64,000 bases of DNA. Source: Terriglobales bacterium (GTDB lineage: Bacteria; Acidobacteriota; Terriglobia; Terriglobales; Acidobacteriaceae). The notes below the pieces were generated by a model that was not told the DNA's origin, made no database searches, and saw nothing but the letters and a program-made list of their open reading frames with translations. Positions 1 through 8,245 of the stretch are shown here, one piece after another. Position 1 is the stretch's first letter, and every line of letters starts with the position of its first letter. Where the stretch lies: the NCBI GenBank assembly GCA_035691485.1, contig DASSIZ010000069.1, positions 124,001-188,000 of the forward strand, written 5' to 3'. A program made the translations under genes and the position numbers.

Positions 1-50
1 CGCACCTGTATCGCAAGATGAAGACGCTGGGGATTGCGGTGAAGGAATAG
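1..50 (+). CDS. C-terminus of an NtrC/Fis-type transcriptional regulator (partial)
   Basis: Only the last 15 codons are in the window, in the frame starting at base 3 and ending with TAG at 48-50. They read HLYRKMKTLGIAVKE. This matches the end of the Fis-type helix-turn-helix of sigma-54-dependent response regulators, where the recognition helix is followed by LYRKLKxLGI. The complete NtrC-type protein elsewhere in this window ends its HTH with the similar TLYRKLKRYHI. The gene converges on era. Identification rests on this short motif only. Confidence 0.6.
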   Translation, partial: HLYRKMKTLGIAVKE

Positions 51-60
51 CGACTTGTCG

Positions 61-1008
61 CTAGCCCCTGTTTTCCCGTTTCCACTCCGCGCGGGCGGCG
101 ATGTCTTCCAACTGGCGTCGCCAGTCGAGGCCCTCGACGAAGTCGCTGGAATCGCGCCAGCCAGGACGCACCTTGACGAACAGTTCGAGAAAAACTTTTT
201 TGCCGAGCGCACGCTCGATCTGGTGGCGCGCCTCCGTGCCGATCTTTTTCAGCATGGCGCCGCCTTTGCCGATCAGGATTCCCTTCTGCCCTTCGCGCTC
301 GCAGTAGATAGTCGCGGCGATGCGCACCAAGCGCTGCTCCTCCTCGTAGCTGTCGACCAGCACCGTGGTTGCGTAGGGGATCTCCTGCTGGGTTTGAATC
401 AGCACCTGCTCGCGAATGATTTCGGCGGCGAGAAAGCGCGCGGGCTGATCGGTAAGCTGGTCGGCGGGAAAGTACGCCGGCCCTTCGGGCAGCGCCGCCA
501 CCACCGCGTCCAGCAATTCTTCCAGCCCTTGCTTCTTGCGCGCGCTGATGGGAATGATCTCGGAGAACTCGTGCAGCTTCGACCATTGCTCAATCAGCGG
601 CAGCAAGCGGCGTTTGTCGACCAGGTCAATCTTGTTGAGCAGCAGGATGACGGGCGTCTTCGCACGCCGGGCAAGATCAATCACGATCTGCTCGCCGGTG
701 CCGAATCTCTGCGTGATGTCGGTGATAAGCAGCACCAGGTTGCTGCCTTCGAGAGCTTCGCGGACCTCCTGCATCATTTTCTTGTCGAGGCGGGTTTCGG
801 GACGGTGCACGCCGGGAGTGTCGATCACGACGACTTGGGCCTTCGGCCTTCCCTTCCTCGCGGGAAGATTCAGGATGCCCTGGATGCGATTGCGCGTGGT
901 CTGCGGCTTGTGGGTCACGATGGCGAGCTTCTCGCCTACCAGCGCGTTCAGCAACGTCGACTTGCCCGCATTGGGACGGCCGAGAATGGTGACGAAGCCG
1001 GATTTCAT
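61..1008 (-). CDS. era: GTPase Era
   Basis: Era is a ribosome-assembly GTPase that binds the 3' end of 16S rRNA. The 315-residue product has the usual family length. The P-loop GRPNAGKS is at residues 10-17, the switch II motif DTPG at 63-66 and NKID at 125-128. A C-terminal KH RNA-binding domain contains GKGGAMLKKIG near residues 245-260. It is the last gene of the minus-strand run phoH-ybeY-corC-era, an order conserved in many bacteria. A repeat-filled spacer of about 76 bp separates it from the corC-like gene upstream. Nothing essential is missing. Confidence 0.97.
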   Translation of the reverse strand: MKSGFVTILGRPNAGKSTLLNALVGEKLAIVTHKPQTTRNRIQGILNLPARKGRPKAQVVVIDTPGVHRPETRLDKKMMQEVREALEGSNLVLLITDITQRFGTGEQIVIDLARRAKTPVILLLNKIDLVDKRRLLPLIEQWSKLHEFSEIIPISARKKQGLEELLDAVVAALPEGPAYFPADQLTDQPARFLAAEIIREQVLIQTQQEIPYATTVLVDSYEEEQRLVRIAATIYCEREGQKGILIGKGGAMLKKIGTEARHQIERALGKKVFLELFVKVRPGWRDSSDFVEGLDWRRQLEDIAARAEWKRENRG

Positions 1009-1092
1009 AGGAGTTAGGAGTTGGGAGTTAGAGTTAGGAGTTAGCGGGAACAGCGCCTAACTACTGACTCCTAACTACCAACTCCTAACTAC
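1009..1092. repeat. Imperfect inverted repeat built from GAGTTAG words
   Basis: The left half (about 1011-1044) repeats GAGTTAG/GAGTTGG and the right half (about 1051-1090) repeats CTAACTAC/CTCCTAAC. The right half is largely the reverse complement of the left, so the spacer can fold into one long imperfect hairpin. It fills the whole gap between the corC-like gene and era and reaches the last codons of the corC-like gene. Confidence 0.75.
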
Positions 1093-2341
1093 TACTCGTC
1101 TTCGCATGCTGCAAGGTCGAAATTCGCAAGCGTTCCACGCGCCGGTCGGTGGACTGCAGCACTTCGAAGCGGAGTCCCTCGGCATTGAGCACTTCCCCCT
1201 GCTGCGGTATCCGGCCCACAATCTCGCTCACCAGGCCCGCGACGGTCGTGGCCTCGTGCCCCTCGATGCGGATGCTGAACAACTCGTCGAGCCGGTCCAC
1301 GTCCATGCTGCCGGGAACGATGAAGGAATGATCGTTCTCGCGGACGATGTCCTTTTCGCGCTCGTCGCGGATTTCGCCGACGATTTCCTCGACCATGTCC
1401 TCGATGGTGACCAGGCCGGCGACGGCGCCGTATTCGTCAACCACGATCTCCATGCGGATGTTGTCGCGTTGCATCTCCCGTAACAGGTCGCTGACGCGCT
1501 TGCTCTCGGGGACGAACTTGACGTCGGGGTTCATCAGCTCTCGCGCGGTGCGGGTGCGCGCTTCCGTATCTGGGACCTGGAGCAGGTCGCGGGCGTGCAC
1601 GATGCCTACGATCTTGTCGATCGTGCCCTCGTACACCGGGACGCGCGAGAAGGTCTGGGTGCGCAACATGTCGGTGAGCTTCTCGACGGTGGTGTCGGCG
1701 GAAACGATAAACATTTCCGGTCGCGGCTTCATGACCTCGCGGACAATTTTGTCGCCGAATTCGACGACCGACTGGATGAGTTCGCGGTCGCTCTCCTCCA
1801 GGATGCCTTCCTCCTGGCCGGCCTCGATGAGCGCATCGACGGCTTCCGACGGGTGCTCCGGTTCGCGCTCCGCGTGTTCCTTGGTCAGAGCGAGCACGGA
1901 GTGGCAGAAGCCGATCACCAGAGTGACGGGCAGCGCAAGATAGAGCAACGCGCGCAGCGGAAGGATGAACTTTGCCATCCATGCGCCGCGGGTGCGCGAG
2001 AACAGAAGGAACGGAAGCAGGCGGTTGAAGATGACGACAACCAGAACCATCCCCAGGGCCGCTTGCGCCAGCTCGGCGGCGGTCCAGGTGCCGTGACGAA
2101 ACACCGCATACGCGGCCAGCATGGCCACCGCGGCGGTGGAGAGCTGCTCGAGAACTGCGACCGACAGAGAGGCGCGATCGCGTCCCATGCCGAGGCGCGG
2201 CTCGACGTGTTGCTCGAACGTCTCGATGTTCTCTTCGAATTCCCGGGAAAGAAATTTGCCGCGCTCGGTGTAGACACGCTCGACATACGACACCAGCGCA
2301 AGAACAAACAAAAGGATAATGAAGGCGATGGTGAGTGTCAT
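1085..2341 (-). CDS. CorC/HlyC-type membrane protein with CBS pair
   Basis: This 418-residue protein has an N-terminal hydrophobic region (about residues 1-160, with several membrane segments), a tandem CBS pair (about 185-310) and a C-terminal CorC/HlyC transporter-associated domain (about 325-410). The CBS part contains the usual TxSRxPVYEG and YGxVAGLVTxED signatures. The family is linked to magnesium/cobalt export. The membrane part is shorter and more divergent than a standard DUF21/CNNM domain, so transport activity is inferred from the family. The start codon overlaps the stop of ybeY by 4 nt, so the two are probably translationally coupled. Confidence 0.85.
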   Translation of the reverse strand: MTLTIAFIILLFVLALVSYVERVYTERGKFLSREFEENIETFEQHVEPRLGMGRDRASLSVAVLEQLSTAAVAMLAAYAVFRHGTWTAAELAQAALGMVLVVVIFNRLLPFLLFSRTRGAWMAKFILPLRALLYLALPVTLVIGFCHSVLALTKEHAEREPEHPSEAVDALIEAGQEEGILEESDRELIQSVVEFGDKIVREVMKPRPEMFIVSADTTVEKLTDMLRTQTFSRVPVYEGTIDKIVGIVHARDLLQVPDTEARTRTARELMNPDVKFVPESKRVSDLLREMQRDNIRMEIVVDEYGAVAGLVTIEDMVEEIVGEIRDEREKDIVRENDHSFIVPGSMDVDRLDELFSIRIEGHEATTVAGLVSEIVGRIPQQGEVLNAEGLRFEVLQSTDRRVERLRISTLQHAKTSSS

Positions 2342-2856
2342 CGGAATCGCCTCCGAACGCCATTGGCCTGTGGCCGTTGGCCATTGGCTCGACCATGTTG
2401 ACCGCCATTGGCATTGGGCGGCCTCTCTTCTGTGCGAGTTATCAAACCTTTGCTCAACCCCAGTTGGCGGCGGAGGCGTTCCTCTTTGCGCGCCATCTGG
2501 CCGCGGTCGGTTTCGTGATCGTGACCGGCGAGATGGAGCATGCCGTGAAGAATCAGGATCTTGAGCTCCTGCGTCTCGTCATGACCGTACAGACGGGCAT
2601 TGCTGGCGGCAATGTCGGCCGAGATCACAATGTCACCGGAAAATTTCTGGGGGACAACGGGGATCGGCGGAAACGACAGCACGTCGGTGGGCGCGTCTTT
2701 GCCGCGGAAGCGGCGATTCAGCGCGCGAAGGTCGCGACTGGAGGTCAGCAGGACATTGACCTCCCCGCGCAAGCCAACAGCTTCGCGCGCGCGCTGCGCA
2801 AAACGCTGCAGCGCCACCTGGGAGGTTCCCGGCGCCGCTTTCCTGACAATGACCAT
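2338..2856 (-). CDS. ybeY: Endoribonuclease YbeY (rRNA maturation factor)
   Basis: YbeY is a zinc-dependent single-strand RNase for 16S rRNA 3'-end maturation and ribosome quality control. The zinc motif HGMLHLAGHDH is at residues 104-114, giving His104, His108 and His114, and is preceded by the conserved TDVLSFP. I chose the ATG at 2856, giving 172 residues starting MVIVRKAAPG, because a possible TTG start at 2904 would add residues outside the family domain right behind the phoH stop. The domain ends near residue 134. The remaining ~38 residues (Asn/Gly/Arg-rich) are encoded by CCATTGGC-type repeats and look like read-through of a spacer repeat. Confidence 0.95.
   Translation of the reverse strand: MVIVRKAAPGTSQVALQRFAQRAREAVGLRGEVNVLLTSSRDLRALNRRFRGKDAPTDVLSFPPIPVVPQKFSGDIVISADIAASNARLYGHDETQELKILILHGMLHLAGHDHETDRGQMARKEERLRRQLGLSKGLITRTEERPPNANGGQHGRANGQRPQANGVRRRFR
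2359..2422. repeat. GCCATTGGC word repeats at the ybeY/corC junction
   Basis: The palindromic word GCCATTGGC and close variants (GGCCGTTGGCC, GCCATTGGCATTGG) occur about five times. They lie inside the 3' end of ybeY and directly upstream of the corC-like start. The same word family fills the spacer at 14142-14205. Confidence 0.7.
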
Positions 2857-2906
2857 AAAAGCGAACGGGAGGGCATAGGGGTACCCTCCCGCGACTGCCA
2901 ACAATT

Positions 2907-3974
<1,068 letters not shown>

Positions 3975-4097
3975 TTAATGCTGAGCGTAGCCTCCCGCTG
4001 TGACGCCGGGAACTCCGGCGCCTGCGTCTGCGGACATGGACATGTCTGGAATGGTCAGAAGGGCCGATGCTCGCCACCAGGTGGAAGCAACTACCAT
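3975..4097 (-). CDS. Possible 40-residue leader ORF upstream of phoH
   Basis: An ATG at 4097 opens a 40-codon frame whose TAA stop directly abuts the phoH ATG. The peptide begins MVVASTWWRAS and ends in a Gly-rich stretch; I recognise no family. The ATG lies about where transcription should begin for the candidate promoter at 4105-4133, so it would be leaderless. It could be fortuitous: there is no Shine-Dalgarno sequence and an in-frame extension reaches 4229. Confidence 0.2.
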   Translation of the reverse strand: MVVASTWWRASALLTIPDMSMSADAGAGVPGVTAGGYAQH

Positions 4098-4104
4098 TGA
4101 GCCT

Positions 4105-4133
4105 AGAGTACGACGTGCTCTGGACAGAGTCAA
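4105..4133 (-). promoter_or_regulatory. Candidate sigma-70 promoter for the phoH cluster
   Basis: Reading on the minus strand there is a -35-like TTGACT (4133-4128), a 17-nt spacer, and a weak -10-like TACTCT (4110-4105). The -35 box is good and the -10 box matches TATAAT at only three positions. It faces phoH with about 125 nt to the phoH ATG. Confidence 0.35.
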
Positions 4134-4390
4134 TGCCAACGCGCCTCGAGGGCGTGCATTAACAGCCTCCCCCTGCCCACTAAACGGGAACGGACGACGT
4201 TGACAAGCCCTTTCGTCCACCAGATACAAGCCCCTTCGTCCACCAGCTTAGATGTCTTCCACCGAATTAGATGTCAAAAGGCAATGAAAAGAACGGCTCT
4301 GGGCCGCAATTCTGGCCGGCGAATGAGGGCTGCGCCGCGCCTAAATAGCTCGTTATCAGCAAATTCGCCGCGATTGGGGGCAGAGCGCAA
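4134..4390. other. Spacer between phoH and rpsT without a recognised gene
   Basis: The 492-bp gap between phoH and rpsT holds the two divergent promoter candidates, the possible phoH leader ORF and a two-copy 23-bp tandem repeat. In 4134-4390 I see no coding sequence with family resemblance, no tRNA fold and no clear riboswitch. Confidence 0.5.
4203..4248. repeat. Two-copy 23-bp tandem repeat
   Basis: Copies at 4203-4225 and 4226-4248 differ at two positions; both contain TTCGTCCACCAG. They lie upstream of the rpsT promoter. Function unknown. Confidence 0.8.
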
Positions 4391-4419
4391 TTGACCGGCG
4401 CGGCATCAACCCGTAAAAT
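4391..4419 (+). promoter_or_regulatory. Sigma-70 promoter of rpsT
   Basis: A -35 box TTGACC (4391-4396) and a -10 box TAAAAT (4414-4419) are separated by exactly 17 nt. Transcription should begin near 4426, giving a leader of about 40 nt before the rpsT ATG, with AGAGG serving as Shine-Dalgarno sequence. Confidence 0.75.
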
Positions 4420-4466
4420 ACAGGTTTGGCCCACAGGAAAAATTCTCAGAGGATAATCAGTTCCAT

Positions 4467-4733
4467 ATGGCAAATCACTTCTCGGCTCTGAAACGCGCGC
4501 GGCAGACGGAAAAGCGCACCGCCGCCAATCGCGCCAACAAGTCGCGCCTGCGCAGCGCTCTGCGCACCTTCCGCGCGGCGCTGTCCGCCGGCAACCAGGA
4601 ACAGGCGCAAGCCGGGTACCGCGAAACCGCTTCGCAGCTGGATAAAGCAGTGCAGAAAGGCGTGCTGCACAAGAAAACGGCATCGCGTTATAAATCGCGG
4701 CTGGGCAAGAGACTGAACGCGGTTGGAAAGTAG
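4467..4733 (+). CDS. rpsT: Small ribosomal subunit protein S20
   Basis: S20 binds the 5' domain and helix 44 of 16S rRNA during 30S assembly. The 88-residue lysine/arginine-rich all-helical protein starts [17 protein letters not shown], has the family's NKSRLRS segment, and ends in the typical [16 protein letters not shown]. Length is normal. It is a single-gene unit with its own promoter (4391-4419) and a strong intrinsic terminator right after the stop codon. Confidence 0.97.
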   Translation: MANHFSALKRARQTEKRTAANRANKSRLRSALRTFRAALSAGNQEQAQAGYRETASQLDKAVQKGVLHKKTASRYKSRLGKRLNAVGK

Positions 4734-4753
4734 TCGGATTTTTTAGGAGTTAG

Positions 4754-4783
4754 CGGCAGGCTACGTGCCTGCCGTTTTTGTTT
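4754..4783 (+). terminator. Intrinsic terminator of rpsT
   Basis: A perfect 8-bp stem (CGGCAGGC at 4754-4761 with GCCTGCCG at 4767-4774) has a 5-nt loop and is followed by TTTTTGTTTT. Confidence 0.9.
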
Positions 4784-4811
4784 TGCGGCAAGCAAGACGA
4801 TGACATAATCG

Positions 4812-6608
4812 GTGACAATGGGTTTCACCACAACCGAGATGATTGCCACCGTGGCAGTTCCGGCAGCGGAGAAAAGGGCCACCTTCGTTGCGAGGCCGGG
4901 CGCAATTCTCGCCTGCATTTGCGCAGCGACGTTCGTGCTGTACCTGGGTACGGCCTGGTTCGGATTCGTGCTCGACGACGTTTACCAGGTACTGGACACG
5001 GCCGCCATCCACTCGTGGGGTTACTTTTTCGGATATTTCACTTCTGCGACCTTCGCGACGCCCTATTATCGGCCGCTGCTGCTGGCCTGGTTCCGAATCA
5101 ACGATGCCCTGTTCGGAGCGAATGCCGCAGGATGGCACCTGTGCAGCGTGACCCTGCACGTGGCAGTGACGGCGCTGGTGTATGCGCTGGCGCGACGCCT
5201 CGGCGGAACCACGACGGTGGCCCTAATCGCGGCGCTTATCTTCGGAGTACACCCGATTCACATCCAGAGCGCAGCCTGGATATCGGACGCCTGCGATCCG
5301 CTGAGCGCGATCTTCTTGCTCGCTGCGTTCCTGGCGTGGGTGCACGGGGAGCAGCGATCTTCCACAACATGGAAAGCGGCAGCCGCGGCCGCGTATGTGC
5401 TGGCGCTTCTAACCAAGGAAGGCGCGGTTGCCCTTCCGGCGCTGATCGTCGCCTATGCCGCCATCTATACCGACGGCAATTGGAAAGACAAGGCGAGACG
5501 GGCTATCTCAAGCGCTCTGCCTTTCGCTGTCATCACCGCGGCGTATTTATACGTGCACGAGGAATTGACACGATCGGTGGTGGGCAACCAAATGAACCTG
5601 AGTTTCACCACGGCGCTGCTCACCGTACCGTCGTTGGTGATGTTCTATTTGAAGAAGCTGTTCGTGCCGATCGGCCTGAGCGGGTTCTACGACAACCCGT
5701 ATATCAGGACGGCAAGCTTCGGAGACTTCTTTTTGCCGTTGATCGTGCTTGCGGTGGTAGCGGGCGCAGTCTGGCTGTGGCAGCGCAGGGCAAAAGAATC
5801 GCGGCTGATCGCCTTCGCCACCTGTTGGTTCGTGCTCACGCTGGCGCCGGCACTCGATGTTCGCAAACTCCCACACGACGGCGCGGCGCACGATCGCTAT
5901 CTTTACCTGGCGTCGATGGGGTTCTCGATCCTGATCGCGCTCGGGCTGGAACAGATGCTGGCAAGTACAGCGCCTGCCAACCGCGAGCGAGTGACTGCGG
6001 CAGCAGCCATAGCGCTGGCCGTCGTTCTTGTTGCACTGAACTTGCCGCAACAGGTTTACTGGGCAAATGATTATCTGCTCTACCAGCGCGGGGTTGCGAT
6101 CGCGCCGGGCAACGACCGGGCGCGCAATAACCTGGGCCGCGTGCTGGCCGAACGCGGGGACTTCCGCGGCGCCGAAACCCTGTTTGTCGACATCCTGAGC
6201 CGCAACCCGGATTCGGCTCTTGCGCATTACAACCTGGGCTACACCCTGTATCGCGAGGGGCGTTACGCCGAAGCGGAGCCGCACCTGGTGCGGGCGACCG
6301 CAGGCGAGCCGTCCAATCCTTTCATGCACCTCTACCTGGGGCTCACGGCGATGCGGGAAGGAAAACTCGATATCGCGGAGCGCGAAGTCGGGCAGGCAGT
6401 CCGCATGCGGCCGGGCCATCTGGGTTTCCATCTCGCTCTCAGCTACGTGCTGGAGAGCAAGGGTGATTTGAGGGGCGCACTGCAGGAAACACGGGCGGAA
6501 CTGGCGCATGCTCCCGGAAATGCGGCCATCCGCGAGCGGGCGGAGCAGCTGGCGACGAGGTTGGGAACTAAACCGGCAACTGCTGCTGCTCCCAGCCGGA
6601 TTCGGTGA
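4812..6608 (+). CDS. Multispanning membrane protein with C-terminal TPR repeats (TMTC/GT39-like)
   Basis: The 598-residue product has about ten membrane segments up to residue ~415, then TPR repeats (about 420-590) with the typical ALAHYNLGYTLYREGRYAEAEPHL pattern. The N-terminal part resembles lipid-linked-sugar glycosyltransferases of the GT-C superfamily: an early acidic pair (FVLDDVY) after the first membrane segment and HPIHIQSAAWIS in a later loop, as in eukaryotic TMTC O-mannosyltransferases. Transfer of a sugar outside the inner membrane is inferred from this resemblance. The start is GTG at 4812 or ATG at 4818. The 3' end overlaps holA by 41 nt in convergent orientation. Confidence 0.7.
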   Translation: MTMGFTTTEMIATVAVPAAEKRATFVARPGAILACICAATFVLYLGTAWFGFVLDDVYQVLDTAAIHSWGYFFGYFTSATFATPYYRPLLLAWFRINDALFGANAAGWHLCSVTLHVAVTALVYALARRLGGTTTVALIAALIFGVHPIHIQSAAWISDACDPLSAIFLLAAFLAWVHGEQRSSTTWKAAAAAAYVLALLTKEGAVALPALIVAYAAIYTDGNWKDKARRAISSALPFAVITAAYLYVHEELTRSVVGNQMNLSFTTALLTVPSLVMFYLKKLFVPIGLSGFYDNPYIRTASFGDFFLPLIVLAVVAGAVWLWQRRAKESRLIAFATCWFVLTLAPALDVRKLPHDGAAHDRYLYLASMGFSILIALGLEQMLASTAPANRERVTAAAAIALAVVLVALNLPQQVYWANDYLLYQRGVAIAPGNDRARNNLGRVLAERGDFRGAETLFVDILSRNPDSALAHYNLGYTLYREGRYAEAEPHLVRATAGEPSNPFMHLYLGLTAMREGKLDIAEREVGQAVRMRPGHLGFHLALSYVLESKGDLRGALQETRAELAHAPGNAAIRERAEQLATRLGTKPATAAAPSRIR

Positions 6609-7692
6609 CAGGCGGCTCGGAGCAGAGATCCAGCACCAGGCGTTCGAGCACCAACCGCTTGCTGGGCGGATTGGAGCGGAGATCGAGATCGGCGCGCGCG
6701 ATGAGCCGCAAGGCGCGCGTGAGTTCACGGCGCGATTTGTAGCGGCGGGCTTGCTTGAGGATGTCCTCGGCGGCAAACGGAGGCACGCGGAAGCCTTGCC
6801 ACAGCGCCGCCCAGAGCGCACGCGAGTCGCGCACACGCTTCTCGAAGATGACCAGCATCTGGCGGAAGGATTTGGCCAGCATGTAAAGATGGCCAATGGC
6901 AGCCTCTTCGCCTTCCCCAGAGGACAAGATCGCTTCCAGCACACCCAGCGCACGCACGCGGTCCTTTGCGGAAATGGCGTCGGTCAGCTCGTAGAGCGAG
7001 CGCTGCTTGGCGGCCAGAACCATGGTCTCGACGTCGCCCAGCGTGATCCGTTTCTTGTCCCCGACGTAGAGGATGAGCTTCTCCAGTTCGTTGGCGACCA
7101 GCATCATGTCGCCGCCGAGTGCGTCCACTAGTTCGCGGGCGGCATCCGGGTCAGTGTTCACGCCTTCGGCGGATGCGGTCTCAATGGCCCAGCGCACCGC
7201 CTCGCCCTCCTCAACCCGCGCCAGCTCGATAATGCCGCAGAACTGGCCGAGCGTTTCACGAATGCGCTCGTAGCGGTCCCGGTCAGTGAGTTCCATGCGG
7301 CGCACGTCGGCGGGAATGCTGATGTGATCGGCGACAAAAATCAGCAGAGCGTCGGGATTGGGATTGGCGACGTAGTCTTCCAGCGCCTTGAATTCCGCAT
7401 CGTGGGAGCCGCGAGTGTAGAGCGCTTTTACGCTGCGGATGAAAAACACCTGGAATGGCGCCATCAGCGACGGCGTGCGAGCGGCGTCCAGGATCTCGAC
7501 CAGCGGCGTTTCGGCAAGATCGAATTCGTGGAGCGAGAAGTCGAGCAGATCAGCCGGAACCAGGTGCTGGAGAACCGCCTCGCGGCACTGTCGGCGAAAA
7601 AACGCCTCGTCGCCCGCGAGCAGGTAGCAGGACTTCAGCTTGCGCTGCTTGATCTCGGTAACGAATTTTTCCGCGGCCGCGAATGCGCGCAT
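6568..7692 (-). CDS. holA: DNA polymerase III subunit delta
   Basis: HolA is the clamp-loader delta subunit, which opens the beta sliding clamp. The 374-residue protein has the family's length and features: an N-terminal YLLAGDEAFFRRQ segment, the middle DLREANELEKL-like block (here MMLVANELEKLILY) and a C-terminal helical collar domain (LRLIARADLDLRSN). The ATG directly follows the TGA of lptE with no spacer, so the two are probably co-translated. Its 3' end overlaps the convergent TPR membrane protein gene. Confidence 0.93.
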   Translation of the reverse strand: MRAFAAAEKFVTEIKQRKLKSCYLLAGDEAFFRRQCREAVLQHLVPADLLDFSLHEFDLAETPLVEILDAARTPSLMAPFQVFFIRSVKALYTRGSHDAEFKALEDYVANPNPDALLIFVADHISIPADVRRMELTDRDRYERIRETLGQFCGIIELARVEEGEAVRWAIETASAEGVNTDPDAARELVDALGGDMMLVANELEKLILYVGDKKRITLGDVETMVLAAKQRSLYELTDAISAKDRVRALGVLEAILSSGEGEEAAIGHLYMLAKSFRQMLVIFEKRVRDSRALWAALWQGFRVPPFAAEDILKQARRYKSRRELTRALRLIARADLDLRSNPPSKRLVLERLVLDLCSEPPVTESGWEQQQLPV

Positions 7693-8217
7693 TCAGTAAG
7701 CCTCCAGAATGTTGGAGACCAGGGTGCGGGCGAAATCGCGGGAGAGGCGATCCACGGCGGGCGAGTCTTCCTCGAAGAAGCTGGTCAGCTCGCGCGAGAC
7801 TTCGTACTGCTCGCGAAAGGTGTAATTCGGGTTGTCGAACAGCACCGCGCCTTTGCGGTCCACCAGGGAGACGCGCATGGTAACGGTGACCAGCGCGCTG
7901 GAGGCGCGTCCGGTCTGCGAATCGTAGGTGAGCGGCGCCAGCTGCATGGTGGTAATGCTGCCGTGGAGAATGGCGTCGGCATCGTCTTTCGTTTCGCTGA
8001 GAATGCGGAATTTCGTCCGCGTAACGAATTCGCGCACCACGGCAGAGGTCAGCACCTGCTCCACGCGATAGCTCTGCGTCTGGTTGGTGAATGCAGGAAC
8101 GGCGATGGCGTGGATCGAGTCAGGCAGGCGGACGTAATGCGTGGTCGTGTGGTAACCACAGCTCGCGGCGAGCAGTGTAAACAAACTGAGAGCGGCGATG
8201 AGTGAAATCCTCGTCAC
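7693..8217 (-). CDS. lptE: LPS-assembly lipoprotein LptE
   Basis: This is an outer-membrane lipoprotein that would plug and assemble the LptD translocon. The 174-residue precursor has a signal peptide ending in the lipobox LAASC (Cys20), followed at once by GYH, the typical LptE start. The conserved SIHAIAVPAFTNQTQSYRVEQ block of the LptE/DUF799 fold follows. Its presence implies a diderm envelope with lipopolysaccharide. It lies between the Asd-like gene and holA on the minus strand; the lptE-holA pairing is common in Gram-negatives. Confidence 0.9.
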   Translation of the reverse strand: MTRISLIAALSLFTLLAASCGYHTTTHYVRLPDSIHAIAVPAFTNQTQSYRVEQVLTSAVVREFVTRTKFRILSETKDDADAILHGSITTMQLAPLTYDSQTGRASSALVTVTMRVSLVDRKGAVLFDNPNYTFREQYEVSRELTSFFEEDSPAVDRLSRDFARTLVSNILEAY

Positions 8218-8245
8218 AATTCGAGAAGTACCTTCGCGCGTATTC

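Noticed and set aside
55-1017. Long plus-strand open frame opposite era
   Set aside because: It is the antisense shadow of a clearly conserved GTPase; composition reflects GC-rich codon bias.
1009-1092. CRISPR-like array in the spacer repeats
   Set aside because: No constant repeat with unique spacers; words are only 7-9 bp and arranged as inverted halves.
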